Shown here piece by piece: positions 33,017 to 41,329 of a stretch of 64,000 nucleotides of DNA (position 1 is its first letter; each line of letters starts with the position of its first letter). The position numbers were made by a program, and so were the translations under genes. The stretch spans positions 372,001-436,000 of the forward strand of contig NZ_QBUG01000006.1 in the NCBI RefSeq assembly GCF_003058225.1. The letters run 5' to 3'. Below the pieces are notes generated by a model. It had not been told where the DNA came from and ran no database searches. It was given only the letters and a program-made list of their open reading frames with translations. Source of the DNA: Promicromonospora sp. AC04 (GTDB lineage Bacteria; Actinomycetota; Actinomycetes; Actinomycetales; Cellulomonadaceae).

Positions 33017-33949
33017 TCACGCGGCCGGTCGCAGGACCTCCCGCAGCGCGGCGCCAGTCTCCGCCGGCCGTTCGACCCACGGCAGGTGGCCCGCGCCCGC
33101 GATGATCCGCACCCGCGCCCGGGGCAGGTGGGCCGCCAGCGCCACGACGTTGGCGGCCGGCCGGGGGTCGGCGGCGCCGTGCACCAGCGCGACGGGGCAG
33201 GTGACGGCCCGGGCCCACGGGAGCACGTCGTCGTCGGAGAACCTGAGCGTGGCGTTGACCGACCAGCTGATCGGGAGCCGCGTCTCGGCCATGGGGCGTG
33301 CCAGTTCGAGACCCGCTGCCGGGTCGGCGTAGTCGGAGGCCCAGGTGAGGCGGCGCCACTCGACCTCTTCGTCCCAGGTCCGGTCCTTCGCGGAGAGCTC
33401 GTCCAGCCGCGCGGCGTAGGGCGCCTGGATGCGGGCCAGCGCCGCCCGGTTCGGCGTGCGCCAGTCGCCGATGCCGACGCCGCCGAGGTAGACGACGACT
33501 GCCGCCCGCCCGGGATGGGTCCCGGCGTAGGCCAGCGCGAGGGTCGCGCCGAACGAGTGGCCGACCAGGGCCAGGCGGTCGGCGCCCCAGTGGGCGCGGA
33601 GCTCCTCCAGGTCCTGGACGCTGCGCGCCATGGACTGGCCCGCCCGCTCGGGCCCGTCCGCCGGGAGCGACCGGCCGCAGTCGCGCTGGTCGTACCGGTA
33701 CACCGTCCGGCCGGCGCCGATCAGGTCGCCCAGCGGCTCCAGGTAGTCCCACAGCCCGGGCCCGCCGTGCAGCAGCACGACGGGATCCCCCGGCCCGCCG
33801 ACGGCGTCCGCAGCGTCCGCTGCGCCCGCAGCGTCCCCGGCGCCCGCAGCGCCCGCAGCGTCTGCGGCGACCGCGGCGACCGCGGCGTCCGCGGCGTCCG
33901 TCCGCCAGGTCGCGAGCCGGGCGCCGTCGCTCAACCGAACCAGTTCCAT
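33017..33949 (-). CDS. S33-type alpha/beta hydrolase (proline iminopeptidase-like)
   Basis: This 310-residue hydrolase has the HGGPG oxyanion motif (VVLLHGGPGLWDYL) and the RYDQRDCGRS strand typical of proline iminopeptidases. The nucleophile is in GHSFGATLALAYAG and the late His in GAGHLPWVERP. Residues about 17-52 are an Ala/Asp/Gly low-complexity tract (AADAAGAAGAGDAAGAADAA) not found in the family, encoded by GC-rich triplet repeats at about 33795-33905. It may be a slippage expansion. Confidence 0.85.
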   Translation of the reverse strand: MELVRLSDGARLATWRTDAADAAVAAVAADAAGAAGAGDAAGAADAADAVGGPGDPVVLLHGGPGLWDYLEPLGDLIGAGRTVYRYDQRDCGRSLPADGPERAGQSMARSVQDLEELRAHWGADRLALVGHSFGATLALAYAGTHPGRAAVVVYLGGVGIGDWRTPNRAALARIQAPYAARLDELSAKDRTWDEEVEWRRLTWASDYADPAAGLELARPMAETRLPISWSVNATLRFSDDDVLPWARAVTCPVALVHGAADPRPAANVVALAAHLPRARVRIIAGAGHLPWVERPAETGAALREVLRPAA

Positions 33950-34030
33950 CCGGGCAGGCTAGTCGTCGCCGGCCGAGGGTCGCCGGCGGGCGTCCGAAAC
34001 CCAGGGGGAAACTGCCACCCCGCGGACGTT

Positions 34031-34065
34031 GTTGCTCTCCGTAGACGTTGTCGACGGAGAGCAAC
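34031..34065. repeat. 35-nt hairpin repeat, copy 1
   Basis: The stem has arms GTTGCTCTCCGT and ACGGAGAGCAAC and the apex GTAGACGTTGTCGAC. It shares length, outer pairs and the 13-nt central part CGTAGACGTTGTC with the element at 47774-47808. Stem changes between the copies are compensatory. It lies between divergent genes (hydrolase at 33949) and the HAD gene end. Confidence 0.8.
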
Positions 34066-34154
34066 ACAGCCCCAGCGCGCGGCCTCTCCCCGGAGGGCCC
34101 GACACCGCGGTCCAACCGATCTCCGCGCGGCCCGGAGCGGAGTGTTCGGGCGGG

Positions 34155-34991
34155 TCAGGCCGTCGGCAGGAGGAGCGCGTCGAAGAGCGCGCCGGCGGCG
34201 CCGTCCTCGTCGATGGTGCCGGTGACCCGGTCCGCGGCGGCGCGGACGGCGTCGGGCGCCTGGCCCATGGCGATCGACACGGCCGCCCAGGCGAGCATCT
34301 CGAGGTCGCTCTCGCCGTCGCCGATGGCCACAGTGCGGGACGACGCGACTCCCAGCTCGACGCGGATGCTCTCCAGCGCGGTCGCCTTGCTGACGCCGGG
34401 GGCGGTGACGTCCACCCAGTCGACGCGGGCGGGGATCGCCGTGACCCCAGACGCGCGCAGCGCGGGCGCGAGCCGCTGGGCCCACTGCCCGTACACGACC
34501 AGGCGCGGGGTGGGCCGCGCCCAGATGTCCGCGATCTCGCGCAGCACCTCCTGCTGCCCGTTGAGCTGCCGCTCGGGGAACCGCCTGGTGACGCGGTACC
34601 CGGCGCCGACCACCTCGGCGGCGAGCCGCAGGTCCGGTCGCGTCCTGGTCACCAGCCGGCACACGGGCTCGGCATCCACCGGCCTCACCTCGACGATGGA
34701 GTACCCGTTGGCGTCCAGGCGCGCGGTCACCGCGCCGTTCGCCGCGACCACCCAGCCGTCGCGGATCCCCAGCTGCCGGACGACCTGCACCGCGCCGGCC
34801 AGGGACCGGCCCGTCGCGATCACCAGGTGGTGCCCGGCGGCGTGGACGGCCGCGAGGGCGTCGAGCACCGCGGGCGTGGCCCGGCGACCGGCACGGACGA
34901 GCGTTCCCTCGACATCGCATGCGACGAGCGCGGGCGTGGACGTGGGTACGTCGGACAGTGCTGCGGTGGCCCCGGAGGCGGTCGCGGTCAC
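34155..34991 (-). CDS. HAD-superfamily phosphatase (Cof-like) with DxE motif
   Basis: This 278-residue HAD hydrolase of the IIB/Cof type has motif II VIATGRSLAGA, the cap region, a Lys in VSKATALESI, and motif IV AIGDGESDLEML. Motif I reads ACDVEGTLV, with Glu where most members have the second Asp of DxDGT. The start is taken as GTG 34991 with AGGGG six bases upstream; ATGs at 35024 and 35027 are alternatives with poorer spacing. Sugar-phosphate or nucleotide substrates are usual for the group. Confidence 0.82.
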   Translation of the reverse strand: MTATASGATAALSDVPTSTPALVACDVEGTLVRAGRRATPAVLDALAAVHAAGHHLVIATGRSLAGAVQVVRQLGIRDGWVVAANGAVTARLDANGYSIVEVRPVDAEPVCRLVTRTRPDLRLAAEVVGAGYRVTRRFPERQLNGQQEVLREIADIWARPTPRLVVYGQWAQRLAPALRASGVTAIPARVDWVDVTAPGVSKATALESIRVELGVASSRTVAIGDGESDLEMLAWAAVSIAMGQAPDAVRAAADRVTGTIDEDGAAGALFDALLLPTA

Positions 34992-35133
34992 GATATTCCC
35001 CTGGTGATAGGCGGCTGGACCCATCATCCCCCATAATGGGACATTTTGGAACTCTCCATCTGGCGGGTGCGGAGCCTCTTGTCGCAGGTCAGAGGCTTGC
35101 GACGGAGTCCGACCACCTCCCGCGCGGCGCAGA

Positions 35134-35221
35134 CTACAGGGTGAAACCGCCCGAGACCTCGGCGTCCTGCCCGCTGATCCAGCACGCACCGTCGGACAGC
35201 CCCACCCGCGATCCGTTGACA
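35134..35221 (-). pseudogene. C-terminal remnant of an SDR gene
   Basis: On the minus strand the codons ending at a TAG (35134-35136) read GLSDGACWISGQDAEVSGGF then TL. This is the characteristic SDR C-terminus (SDxAxWITGQxxxVDGGF). No start or upstream SDR sequence exists; the homology stops where the repeat at 35222 begins. It is a 5'-truncated fossil of about 28 codons in the 277-bp gap between the HAD and TetR genes. Confidence 0.7.
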
Positions 35222-35271
35222 ATGCGGTTGCTGCGGCACGGGGGGCTCTCTCCGCAACAACCGCGTGGTCA
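35222..35271. repeat. intergenic repeat family 2, copy A
   Basis: Imperfect stem GCGGTTGCTGCGG (35224-35236) / CCGCAACAACCGC (35252-35264), followed by CGTGGTCA-type sequence. The segment 35255-35271 matches 44283-44299 at 16 of 17 positions, and the left ends also align. On the minus strand the TetR stop TGA is the first triplet of TGACCAC in this element. Confidence 0.7.
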
Positions 35272-35787
35272 GCCGGCGGTCGGGACCAGGCGGCGGAGGA
35301 CCGGGTCGGCGGCCGCCTCGACGTCCGGGCCCGTGATGGCGCCCGAGAGCCACAGGCTGGCGAAGCCGTGGGCCACCGACCAGGCGGCGCGGGCCGCGTC
35401 GGCGTCGGGCGTCAGTCCCGCGAGCGCCTCGGAGGCCGCCTGCTCGGCCGCGCGCAGATCGACGTCGTCCCCGTGCAGGAGGCTGCGGTCGAACATGACG
35501 GCGAAGTGCCCGGGGTGGTCGACGGCGAACCGCACGTAGGCGATGCCGGAGGCGAGCAGGTCGTCCCCCGCTTTGCCCAGGGCGGCCGCGAGCAGCGTGA
35601 AGCCCTCGGTCGCCACCGCCGTGAGCACGCCCGCCTTGTCGCCGAAGTGGTGGGCCGGCGCCGCATGGGACACCCCCGCGAGCCGGGCGAGCTCGCGCAG
35701 GCTCAGGCCGGCCGGACCCTGCTCGGCGACCGCCGTCGCGGCGGCCGCGGTCATCGCCCGGCGTAGGTCCCCGTGGTGGTAGCTCAT
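35269..35787 (-). CDS. TetR-family regulator
   Basis: This 172-residue regulator begins MSYHHGDLRRAM, a common TetR start, with GGAG upstream of the ATG at 35787. The HTH is SLRELARLAGVSHAAPAHHF. The C-terminal domain contains YVRFAVDHPGHFAVMFDRS (TetR_C WHG-like). It is divergent from the DoxX-like gene. The gap holds TGTCCATTGACA (35817-35828), a weak palindrome that may be its operator. Confidence 0.87.
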   Translation of the reverse strand: MSYHHGDLRRAMTAAAATAVAEQGPAGLSLRELARLAGVSHAAPAHHFGDKAGVLTAVATEGFTLLAAALGKAGDDLLASGIAYVRFAVDHPGHFAVMFDRSLLHGDDVDLRAAEQAASEALAGLTPDADAARAAWSVAHGFASLWLSGAITGPDVEAAADPVLRRLVPTAG

Positions 35788-35887
35788 GCCGCTCCAGATC
35801 CTCTCGACCAATCTGTCCATTGACAAGATAGCACCGCGGATGATGGAGTTTCGTTTCAAACTTGTCGCCGTCAAGATCGGATCCGCC

Positions 35888-36343
35888 ATGCCCGTCCCGC
35901 TTCCCGTCCTCCTGCTCGGGGTCACCGCCGTCGCGCGCCTGCTCGGCTTCCTCGCGGTCCCGGCCCTCGACTCCTGGCACGACGCCGCCCGGGTCGGCAT
36001 CGCCGCCGTATACCTCCTGGCCGCCTCCGGCCGCCTGATCCCCCGCGTGCGCCAGGACCTCGAACGCATGGTGCCGCCGCGGCTACCCCGGCCCGACCTT
36101 CTCGTTGCGGGCACCGGGATCCTCGAGCTCGCCGGCGCGATCGGCCTGCTCGTCCCCGCGACCGCCCCGGCCGCGGCGGTCTGCCTGGGCCTGCTCACGC
36201 TCGCCCTGACGCCGGCCAACATCTCGGCCGCGCGGCGCGGCGTCCCGTTCGGCGGCGAGCCCCCCACGCCGATCGGACGCCGCCTCGTGGAACAGGCCCT
36301 CTACCTGGGCGCACTCGCGGTCGTCGTCTGGCTGCCGTACTGA
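35888..36343 (+). CDS. DoxX-like small membrane protein
   Basis: This 151-residue protein has four hydrophobic segments with ILELAGAIGLLVPATAPAAA and a C-terminal VEQALYLGALAVVVWLPY, typical of DoxX-like proteins. It is divergent from a TetR regulator, a frequent arrangement for this family. The ATG at 35888 was chosen because the sequence before it is not DoxX-like; an earlier ATG at 35786 is possible. The last 43 bp overlap the convergent MerR-family gene. Confidence 0.82.
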   Translation: MPVPLPVLLLGVTAVARLLGFLAVPALDSWHDAARVGIAAVYLLAASGRLIPRVRQDLERMVPPRLPRPDLLVAGTGILELAGAIGLLVPATAPAAAVCLGLLTLALTPANISAARRGVPFGGEPPTPIGRRLVEQALYLGALAVVVWLPY

Positions 36344-37116
36344 CGCCCCGGCTCCCGGCCGACCCGCTGCTGCCGGGTCCAGCCCGACCAACCACGCTCC
36401 TCGAGCAGCGACTCCAGGCGGCGGCCCGCGGGTATGGAGTCGAGGGCTATCGAGTCGAACAGCTCGACGAGCCCCGCCTCCATCTCGCCCGCTGCGCCGT
36501 CGCCCCACTCGGCGTGGTGGTCGAGCACGGCCGCCACCCGGTCCGCCAGGCCGGCCACCCGCGGGTCGTCGGGCCCCCAGCCGACCGCCTCGCTGAGCGA
36601 TCGGAGGAGGTCGACGAACTGCGGATCGTCGAGCAGCCGGCCCTTCAGCGCCATCGCCTCGGCGACCTGCTCCGGCGACAGCACCGCGAGGGTGAGGATC
36701 CAGCTGTCCCGCTCGATCTGGACGATCCGCTCGGGGACGCCGAGCTCACGCCAACGATCGAGGTAGGCCGCGCCCTCCGGCGGCAGGGCCAGGCTGTCGC
36801 CCGCGGCGAGCCGGGCGATGCGCTCGCGATGCCGCTCCCGCTCCGCGATCTCGGCCCGGAGCCTGGTGTCGATCTCGGCGACGGCCGCCGCGAACTCCTC
36901 CTCGTCGGCACGCAGGAGCTCGTGGACCCGCGCCAGGGGCACACCGGCGTCGGCCAGGATCCTGATCCGGATCAGGTCCACGACGGCCTGCGCGTCGTAC
37001 CGCCGGTAGCCCGAGTGGTCGCGTCCGGGTTCCGGCAGCAGGCCCTTGGCGTGGTAGTGCCGGACGGCGCGCGCCGTCACCCCCGCGTAGGACGCGAGCT
37101 GCCCGATCGTCAGCAT
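36301..37116 (-). CDS. MerR-family regulator
   Basis: This 271-residue regulator starts MLTIGQLASYAGVTARAVRHYHAKGLLPEPGRDHSGYRRY in two parts: the MerR helix-turn-helix and wing. A coiled-coil dimerisation helix follows (IDTRLRAEIAERERHRERIA) and a C-terminal effector domain of about 150 residues. It lies downstream of the DrrA/DrrB-like exporter genes on the same strand and probably controls them. Confidence 0.88.
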   Translation of the reverse strand: MLTIGQLASYAGVTARAVRHYHAKGLLPEPGRDHSGYRRYDAQAVVDLIRIRILADAGVPLARVHELLRADEEEFAAAVAEIDTRLRAEIAERERHRERIARLAAGDSLALPPEGAAYLDRWRELGVPERIVQIERDSWILTLAVLSPEQVAEAMALKGRLLDDPQFVDLLRSLSEAVGWGPDDPRVAGLADRVAAVLDHHAEWGDGAAGEMEAGLVELFDSIALDSIPAGRRLESLLEERGWSGWTRQQRVGREPGRQYGSQTTTASAPR

Positions 37117-37139
37117 GGCCCAAGTCTCCCTTCTCTTGT

Positions 37140-37213
37140 CCGTGAGATCTGGTTCTCGGCCGCGAGATCTGGTGGAGCGCCGCCAGGTCTCGGCGCTCCA
37201 CCAGATCTCACGG
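37140..37213. terminator. inverted repeat with two alternative stems
   Basis: GAGATCTGGTGGAGCGCCG (37164-37182) pairs perfectly with 37191-37209 (19 bp). The 13-mer CCGTGAGATCTGG at 37140-37152 can also pair with 37201-37213. Because both use the same right arm, the structures exclude each other. The element lies between the exporter permease stop and the MerR gene. Confidence 0.65.
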
Positions 37214-37220
37214 AGCCGGC

Positions 37221-38012
37221 CTATCGGGCCGGGACCTTGGCGAGCTCGCGCCGGGACCAGAGGTACCCGGCCACGCCGATCACCACGCACCAGCCGATCG
37301 CCAGCCAGCCCTCGGACCCGACCGGCGCGCCCGAGGTCAGCGCGCGGAGCGTCTCGATGATCGGCGTGAACGGCTGGTGCTCGGCGAAGTGCCGCAGCCC
37401 GGCGGGCATCTGCTCCGTGGGGACGAACCCGCTGCTCACGACCGGCAACACCATCAGGACCAGCGGGGTGTTGCTCGCCGTCTCGATGCTGCCCGCCGCC
37501 AGCCCCATCGCGACGGTCAGCCAGGTGAACGAGAACGCCAGGAGCAGCGCCAGCCCGGCGGCGCCGAGCCAGCCGGCGACCGAAGCGCCGGACCGGAACC
37601 CGAGCAGGACCGCGAAGACGATCATGACCGACAGCGCGAGCACGGTCCGGATCACCGCGCCGAGCACGTGCCCGGTCAGCACCGAGACGCGGGCGACGTC
37701 CATGGTCCGGAACCGGGCGAACATCCCGCCGGTCTGGTCGATGGCGACGGCGACGGCGGTCCCGTTCGCCACGCTGGACACGGTCATGATCCAGATGCCG
37801 GGCACCAGGTAGTTGAGGTAGTCGGCGCGGCTGCCCCCGCCGTCGACCGGGAGGCCCGCGCCGAGGGTGCCGCCGAACACGTAGACGAAGAGCAGCAGCG
37901 ACCCGATCGGGATCGCGATCAGCATCAGGGCCAGCGACGGGTACCGGCTCAGGTGCCGCAGGTTGCGGCGGAGCATGGTCATCGAGTCGCGGACGACGTA
38001 CGTGGCGCTCAT
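37221..38012 (-). CDS. ABC-2-type exporter permease (DrrB-like)
   Basis: This 263-residue membrane protein has six hydrophobic segments. It contains an N-terminal VVRDSMTMLRRNLRHLSRYP stretch and a central YLVPGIWIMTVSSVANGTAV segment typical of DrrB-like drug or lipid exporters. The start overlaps the ATPase stop (ATGA). It works with the ATPase encoded just upstream. Confidence 0.9.
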   Translation of the reverse strand: MSATYVVRDSMTMLRRNLRHLSRYPSLALMLIAIPIGSLLLFVYVFGGTLGAGLPVDGGGSRADYLNYLVPGIWIMTVSSVANGTAVAVAIDQTGGMFARFRTMDVARVSVLTGHVLGAVIRTVLALSVMIVFAVLLGFRSGASVAGWLGAAGLALLLAFSFTWLTVAMGLAAGSIETASNTPLVLMVLPVVSSGFVPTEQMPAGLRHFAEHQPFTPIIETLRALTSGAPVGSEGWLAIGWCVVIGVAGYLWSRRELAKVPAR

Positions 38013-38800
38013 CGTGCGGTCACCTCCGGGGTGGTGGCATCGGTATCGACGGCGGCGTCGGCGGGGTGGCCGGTGAGGGCCAGGAACACGTCGTCGAGGC
38101 TGGTGCTGTCGCCGGGGACCTGCGCCTTGAGCTCGGCCGGCGTCCCCTCCGCGACGAGCTTTCCGGCGTCGAGCACGCCTACCCGGTCGGCCAGGGCGTC
38201 GGCCTCCTCCAGGTACTGGGTGGTCAGGAGGACGGTGACGCCGTCGGCCACCTGCTCCCGGACCACCTGCCAGACCTCGCGGCGGCTCCGCGGGTCGAGC
38301 CCGGTGGTCGGCTCGTCGAGGAAGATCAGCCGCGGCCGGGTGATCAGTGTCATCGCCAGGTCCAGCCGGCGCTGCATGCCGCCGGACCAGGTCAGGGTGC
38401 GCCGGTCGGCGGCGTCGGCCAGGTCGAACCGGTCGAGCAGGGCCGCGACGTCCCGGGCGGCGCTCGCCCGGTCGAGGTGGGCCAGGTCGGCCATGAGCCG
38501 CAGGTTCTCCCGGCCGGTGAGGAACAGGTCGATCGCCGAGAACTGGCCGGTGACGCCGATCGCCGCCCGGACCCGGGACGGCGCGCGGCGCACGTCATGG
38601 CCCGCGACGCGCAGCCGGCCGGCGTCGGCCGTCAGGAGCGTGGACAGGATGTTCACCATGGTGGTCTTGCCCGCGCCGTTGGGCCCGAGGAGGGCGTACA
38701 CGGAGCCGGCGGGGACGGCGAGATCGACGCCGTCGAGCACGTGGTGGTCGCCGAAGGCCTTGTGCAGCCCCACGACCTCGATCGCTGTGTCTGTGGTCAT
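38009..38800 (-). CDS. ABC exporter ATPase (DrrA-like)
   Basis: This ATPase of about 263 residues has Walker A (LLGPNGAGKTTMVNIL), signature WSGGMQRRLDLAMTL, Walker B (LIFLDEPTTGLD) and the C-terminal SLDDVFLALTG tail of DrrA-type exporters. ATG 38800 is preferred; an in-frame TTG at 38815 is possible. Upstream, ACCTTG, 9 bp, then CAACCT (minus strand, about 38810-38832) resembles a MerR dyad after a TTGACC -35 element. Confidence 0.9.
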   Translation of the reverse strand: MTTDTAIEVVGLHKAFGDHHVLDGVDLAVPAGSVYALLGPNGAGKTTMVNILSTLLTADAGRLRVAGHDVRRAPSRVRAAIGVTGQFSAIDLFLTGRENLRLMADLAHLDRASAARDVAALLDRFDLADAADRRTLTWSGGMQRRLDLAMTLITRPRLIFLDEPTTGLDPRSRREVWQVVREQVADGVTVLLTTQYLEEADALADRVGVLDAGKLVAEGTPAELKAQVPGDSTSLDDVFLALTGHPADAAVDTDATTPEVTAR

Positions 38801-38877
38801 GACCGCAGCGTGCAAGGTTGCCGCAGGGACAAGGTCAAGCCCTGACGTCGCCGCCGCGAACCCGGGCCGCGCGGGGG

Positions 38878-39723
38878 TCAGCGCACGTATCCCCCGCCGG
38901 GGACGTCGAAGACCTCCTCGAGCGTCGTGGCGCCCGTGTCGCGCATGTACTTCGCCAGGTCACGGCCCACCCAGCGCAGGTGCCAGGCCTCGGGTCCGTA
39001 GCCGGTGACGACGGCATTCCCGGGCGTGTACCTGACGAGGAAGCCGAACGCCTCGGCGTGCTCGGTGACCCACCGGCCCTCCACCGTCTCGCCGAAGCAG
39101 GGGTCGAAGTCGCACTCCGGCCGGGTGGTGCTGCCGACGTCCACCGCGAGGCCCGTCTGGTGCTCGCTGTACCCCGGACGGGCCGACACCTCGTCCGCCT
39201 CCGCGGCGCCGAGCTGCGCAACCCATCCGGCGTAGACCTCCGCCTGCTTCGGGTAACCGCGGTAGGCGCTGCGTAACGTCAGGTGCACGCCGTCGGCGTC
39301 GGCCGCCTCGAGGAAGGCCGTGAGGTCCGGGGCCGCGTCGGGGCGGACGAGGTAGCCGCGCACCGTGGTGAGCTCCGGCTCGTGGTCGACCGGATCGATC
39401 GGCGCGTGCTTGTTGACGACCACCCACGGGCTCGCGGGGTCGGTGGCCGAGTGCTTCGTCAGGTCGATGCTCGGCGGCGCGGCGGGCTCGGCGGCGCTCT
39501 CTGCGTCCGGATCCTCGCCCGGCCCCTCGCCTGGCTCCTCGGCACCTGGCTCCTCGGCGTCCCGCCCTGCGGTGCCGGGCTGCTCCGCGCGCGCCTCCGG
39601 CGTCGTCCCCGCCGCGGGCGACCCCTCGTAGGCGGCACCGGAGACGCATCCGGTGAGGAGCAGTGTGGCGAGGACGAGCGCGGCCGGTCCCGGCAGCGTC
39701 GGGCGGGCGAAGTAGGTGGTCAC
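38878..39723 (-). CDS. VanY-type D-Ala-D-Ala carboxypeptidase lipoprotein
   Basis: This protein of about 281 residues has a lipoprotein signal (LVLATLLLTGCVSG), a low-complexity Glu/Pro/Gly/Ala linker (EEPGAEEPGEGPGEDP), and an M15B peptidase domain. The metal-binding motifs are SEHQTGLAVDVG (His and Asp) and EAWHLRWVG (Glu and His), with SAYRGYPKQ before them. It should trim peptidoglycan stem peptides outside the membrane. The GTG start at 39723 is uncertain, and it is divergent from an ECF sigma gene. Confidence 0.87.
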   Translation of the reverse strand: MTTYFARPTLPGPAALVLATLLLTGCVSGAAYEGSPAAGTTPEARAEQPGTAGRDAEEPGAEEPGEGPGEDPDAESAAEPAAPPSIDLTKHSATDPASPWVVVNKHAPIDPVDHEPELTTVRGYLVRPDAAPDLTAFLEAADADGVHLTLRSAYRGYPKQAEVYAGWVAQLGAAEADEVSARPGYSEHQTGLAVDVGSTTRPECDFDPCFGETVEGRWVTEHAEAFGFLVRYTPGNAVVTGYGPEAWHLRWVGRDLAKYMRDTGATTLEEVFDVPGGGYVR

Positions 39724-39798
39724 ACCAGCATTCGTGTGCGCCGGCCGGACGCCGATGACAGCGGCCGGATGTGACGTGGACAACACCCCGGACGTGTA

Positions 39799-40395
39799 AT
39801 GGGCGGGCCGCTGCCGGACACACTGTGTCGAAAGCATGTCTCTTCGCCCCCGGAGTACACCCTGGCCACGAACACCGAGTCGCACCGCGTCGTACCGGGT
39901 CCGCTCACGCCCGCGCACACGGAGGAGCTCTTCGCGGCGCACGCGCGCGGCGTCTACCGCTACGCCCGCTCCCGGCTCCCGGCTGCCGAGGCGGAGGACG
40001 TCGTGGCCGAGGTCTTCGCGACCGCCTGGCGCAAGGGCGAGCTGCCGGACAACCCCCGCGCCTGGCTCCTGGGCGTCGCGCGCCGGGTGATGGCCAACCA
40101 GGTGCGCGCGCAGCACCGGCGGACGGCGCTCGCCGAGCGGGTGCGCACGCACCCTGCGCCGTCGAGCAACGACGACGTGCGCCTGATCGGCGAGCTCGAC
40201 GAGCTCCGCCGCGCGCTGGACCTGCTCCGCCCCGCGGACCGCGAGGTGATCGCCCTCCTCGCGGCGGCCGAGCTGTCCACTGCCGAGGTGGCCCAGGTCC
40301 TGGGCTGCCCGACGGCGGTGGCGGCCACCAGGGTGCACCGAGCACGACGTCGGCTGCGCGCGGCCTACGAACAGCTGACCAAGGAAGGAGCCTGA
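39799..40395 (+). CDS. ECF-type RNA polymerase sigma factor
   Basis: This protein of up to 198 residues has region 2 (ELFAAHARGVYRYARSRLPA, EDVVAEVFATAWRKGEL) and region 4 (LRPADREVIALLAAAELSTAEVAQVLGCPTAVAATRVHRARRRL). The first 21 residues are atypical and the true start may lie later. A membrane-protein gene follows 1 bp after its stop, as expected for a sigma factor and its regulator. The promoter target is not evident. Confidence 0.9.
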   Translation: MGGPLPDTLCRKHVSSPPEYTLATNTESHRVVPGPLTPAHTEELFAAHARGVYRYARSRLPAAEAEDVVAEVFATAWRKGELPDNPRAWLLGVARRVMANQVRAQHRRTALAERVRTHPAPSSNDDVRLIGELDELRRALDLLRPADREVIALLAAAELSTAEVAQVLGCPTAVAATRVHRARRRLRAAYEQLTKEGA

Positions 40396-40396
40396 C

Positions 40397-41284
40397 GTGC
40401 ACGACGACGAGCTGACCCGCGCCCGCCGCGCCCTGCACGGGGTTGATCCCGAGATCGACCTGGCACGGGTGTACGCCGAGTCGCGGGCCCGCGCCCGAGG
40501 CCCGGCGACGGGTGACGCCCAGGACGGCTGGGCGGAGGCCGAGGGCGTCGAGATCCTGCTGCACGAAGCCGGGTCCGAGGCCCGGCCCGTCCCGTCCGCC
40601 TCACGCCGCAGGCCCGCTCTCGCCTGGGGTCTGGCGGCCGCCGCGGCCGGCGTCCTCGCGGTGAGCCTGGCGGGCCCGCCCGTGCTCCGCGCCCTACCGG
40701 GCTCGGAGCCGAGTACGAGCACGTCACCCTCCGCCGCGTCGCCGTCCCCGACCCTCGGACTGACGCCGTCCGACGTGGTCGCCCGCGCGGCGCAGGCGAT
40801 AGCGGGCGAGACCTGCAGCGTGGAGACCCGCTCGACGCTGGGTGACCAGTCGGCGCTCCGCTTCGACCACGAGCCGTCGGCCGTGGACGTCCCGAAGACC
40901 ACGCTCGACCAGAAGCCCCTGTCCGTGCTGCAGGCGGCCGCGGTCGGCGCGGTCTCCGACCTGTCCACGCTCAACGGCACGGACCGGCAGCTGGACGAGG
41001 ACCTCGGCATCGAGGAGCTGGACGGGAACACGGTCGCACGGATCCGGATCACCCCCGCCGACGCCGTGGTGGTGGGCGGCGACGTGACGCGGATCGATCT
41101 GCTCGTCGACCTGACCACCTGGCTGCCGCTGGCCGAGGAGATGTGGGCCGAGTCGGACCAGGGCGAGCAGTACCTCCTGCGCAGCGAGCTCCGCTGGAAG
41201 GCGTGCGGCGAGCCGACGGCGGCGCCGTCAGCGGGCGGCATCGACGGGCCGAGCCCGACTCCGTCGGTGAACACCGATCAGTGA
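40397..41284 (+). CDS. membrane-anchored sigma-factor partner (CU044_5270-like)
   Basis: This 295-residue protein starts at GTG with AAGGAAGGAG upstream. It has an N-terminal cytosolic stretch of about 70 residues, one transmembrane segment (ALAWGLAAAAAGVLAVSLAG), a Ser/Pro/Thr linker, and an extracytoplasmic domain with LQAAAVGAVSDLSTLNG. The organisation suits an anti-sigma or sensor protein paired with the ECF factor. No zinc-binding anti-sigma motif is seen. Confidence 0.75.
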   Translation: MHDDELTRARRALHGVDPEIDLARVYAESRARARGPATGDAQDGWAEAEGVEILLHEAGSEARPVPSASRRRPALAWGLAAAAAGVLAVSLAGPPVLRALPGSEPSTSTSPSAASPSPTLGLTPSDVVARAAQAIAGETCSVETRSTLGDQSALRFDHEPSAVDVPKTTLDQKPLSVLQAAAVGAVSDLSTLNGTDRQLDEDLGIEELDGNTVARIRITPADAVVVGGDVTRIDLLVDLTTWLPLAEEMWAESDQGEQYLLRSELRWKACGEPTAAPSAGGIDGPSPTPSVNTDQ

Positions 41285-41329
41285 ACGGACAACCGCCGCA
41301 GCGCGGCGCAGTAAAGGCGCAAGCACCTG

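Noticed and set aside
37140-37213. Possible CRISPR-like or direct-repeat array because GAGATCTGG recurs
   Set aside because: Only a few copies occur, there are no regular spacers, and the arrangement is explained by an inverted repeat.
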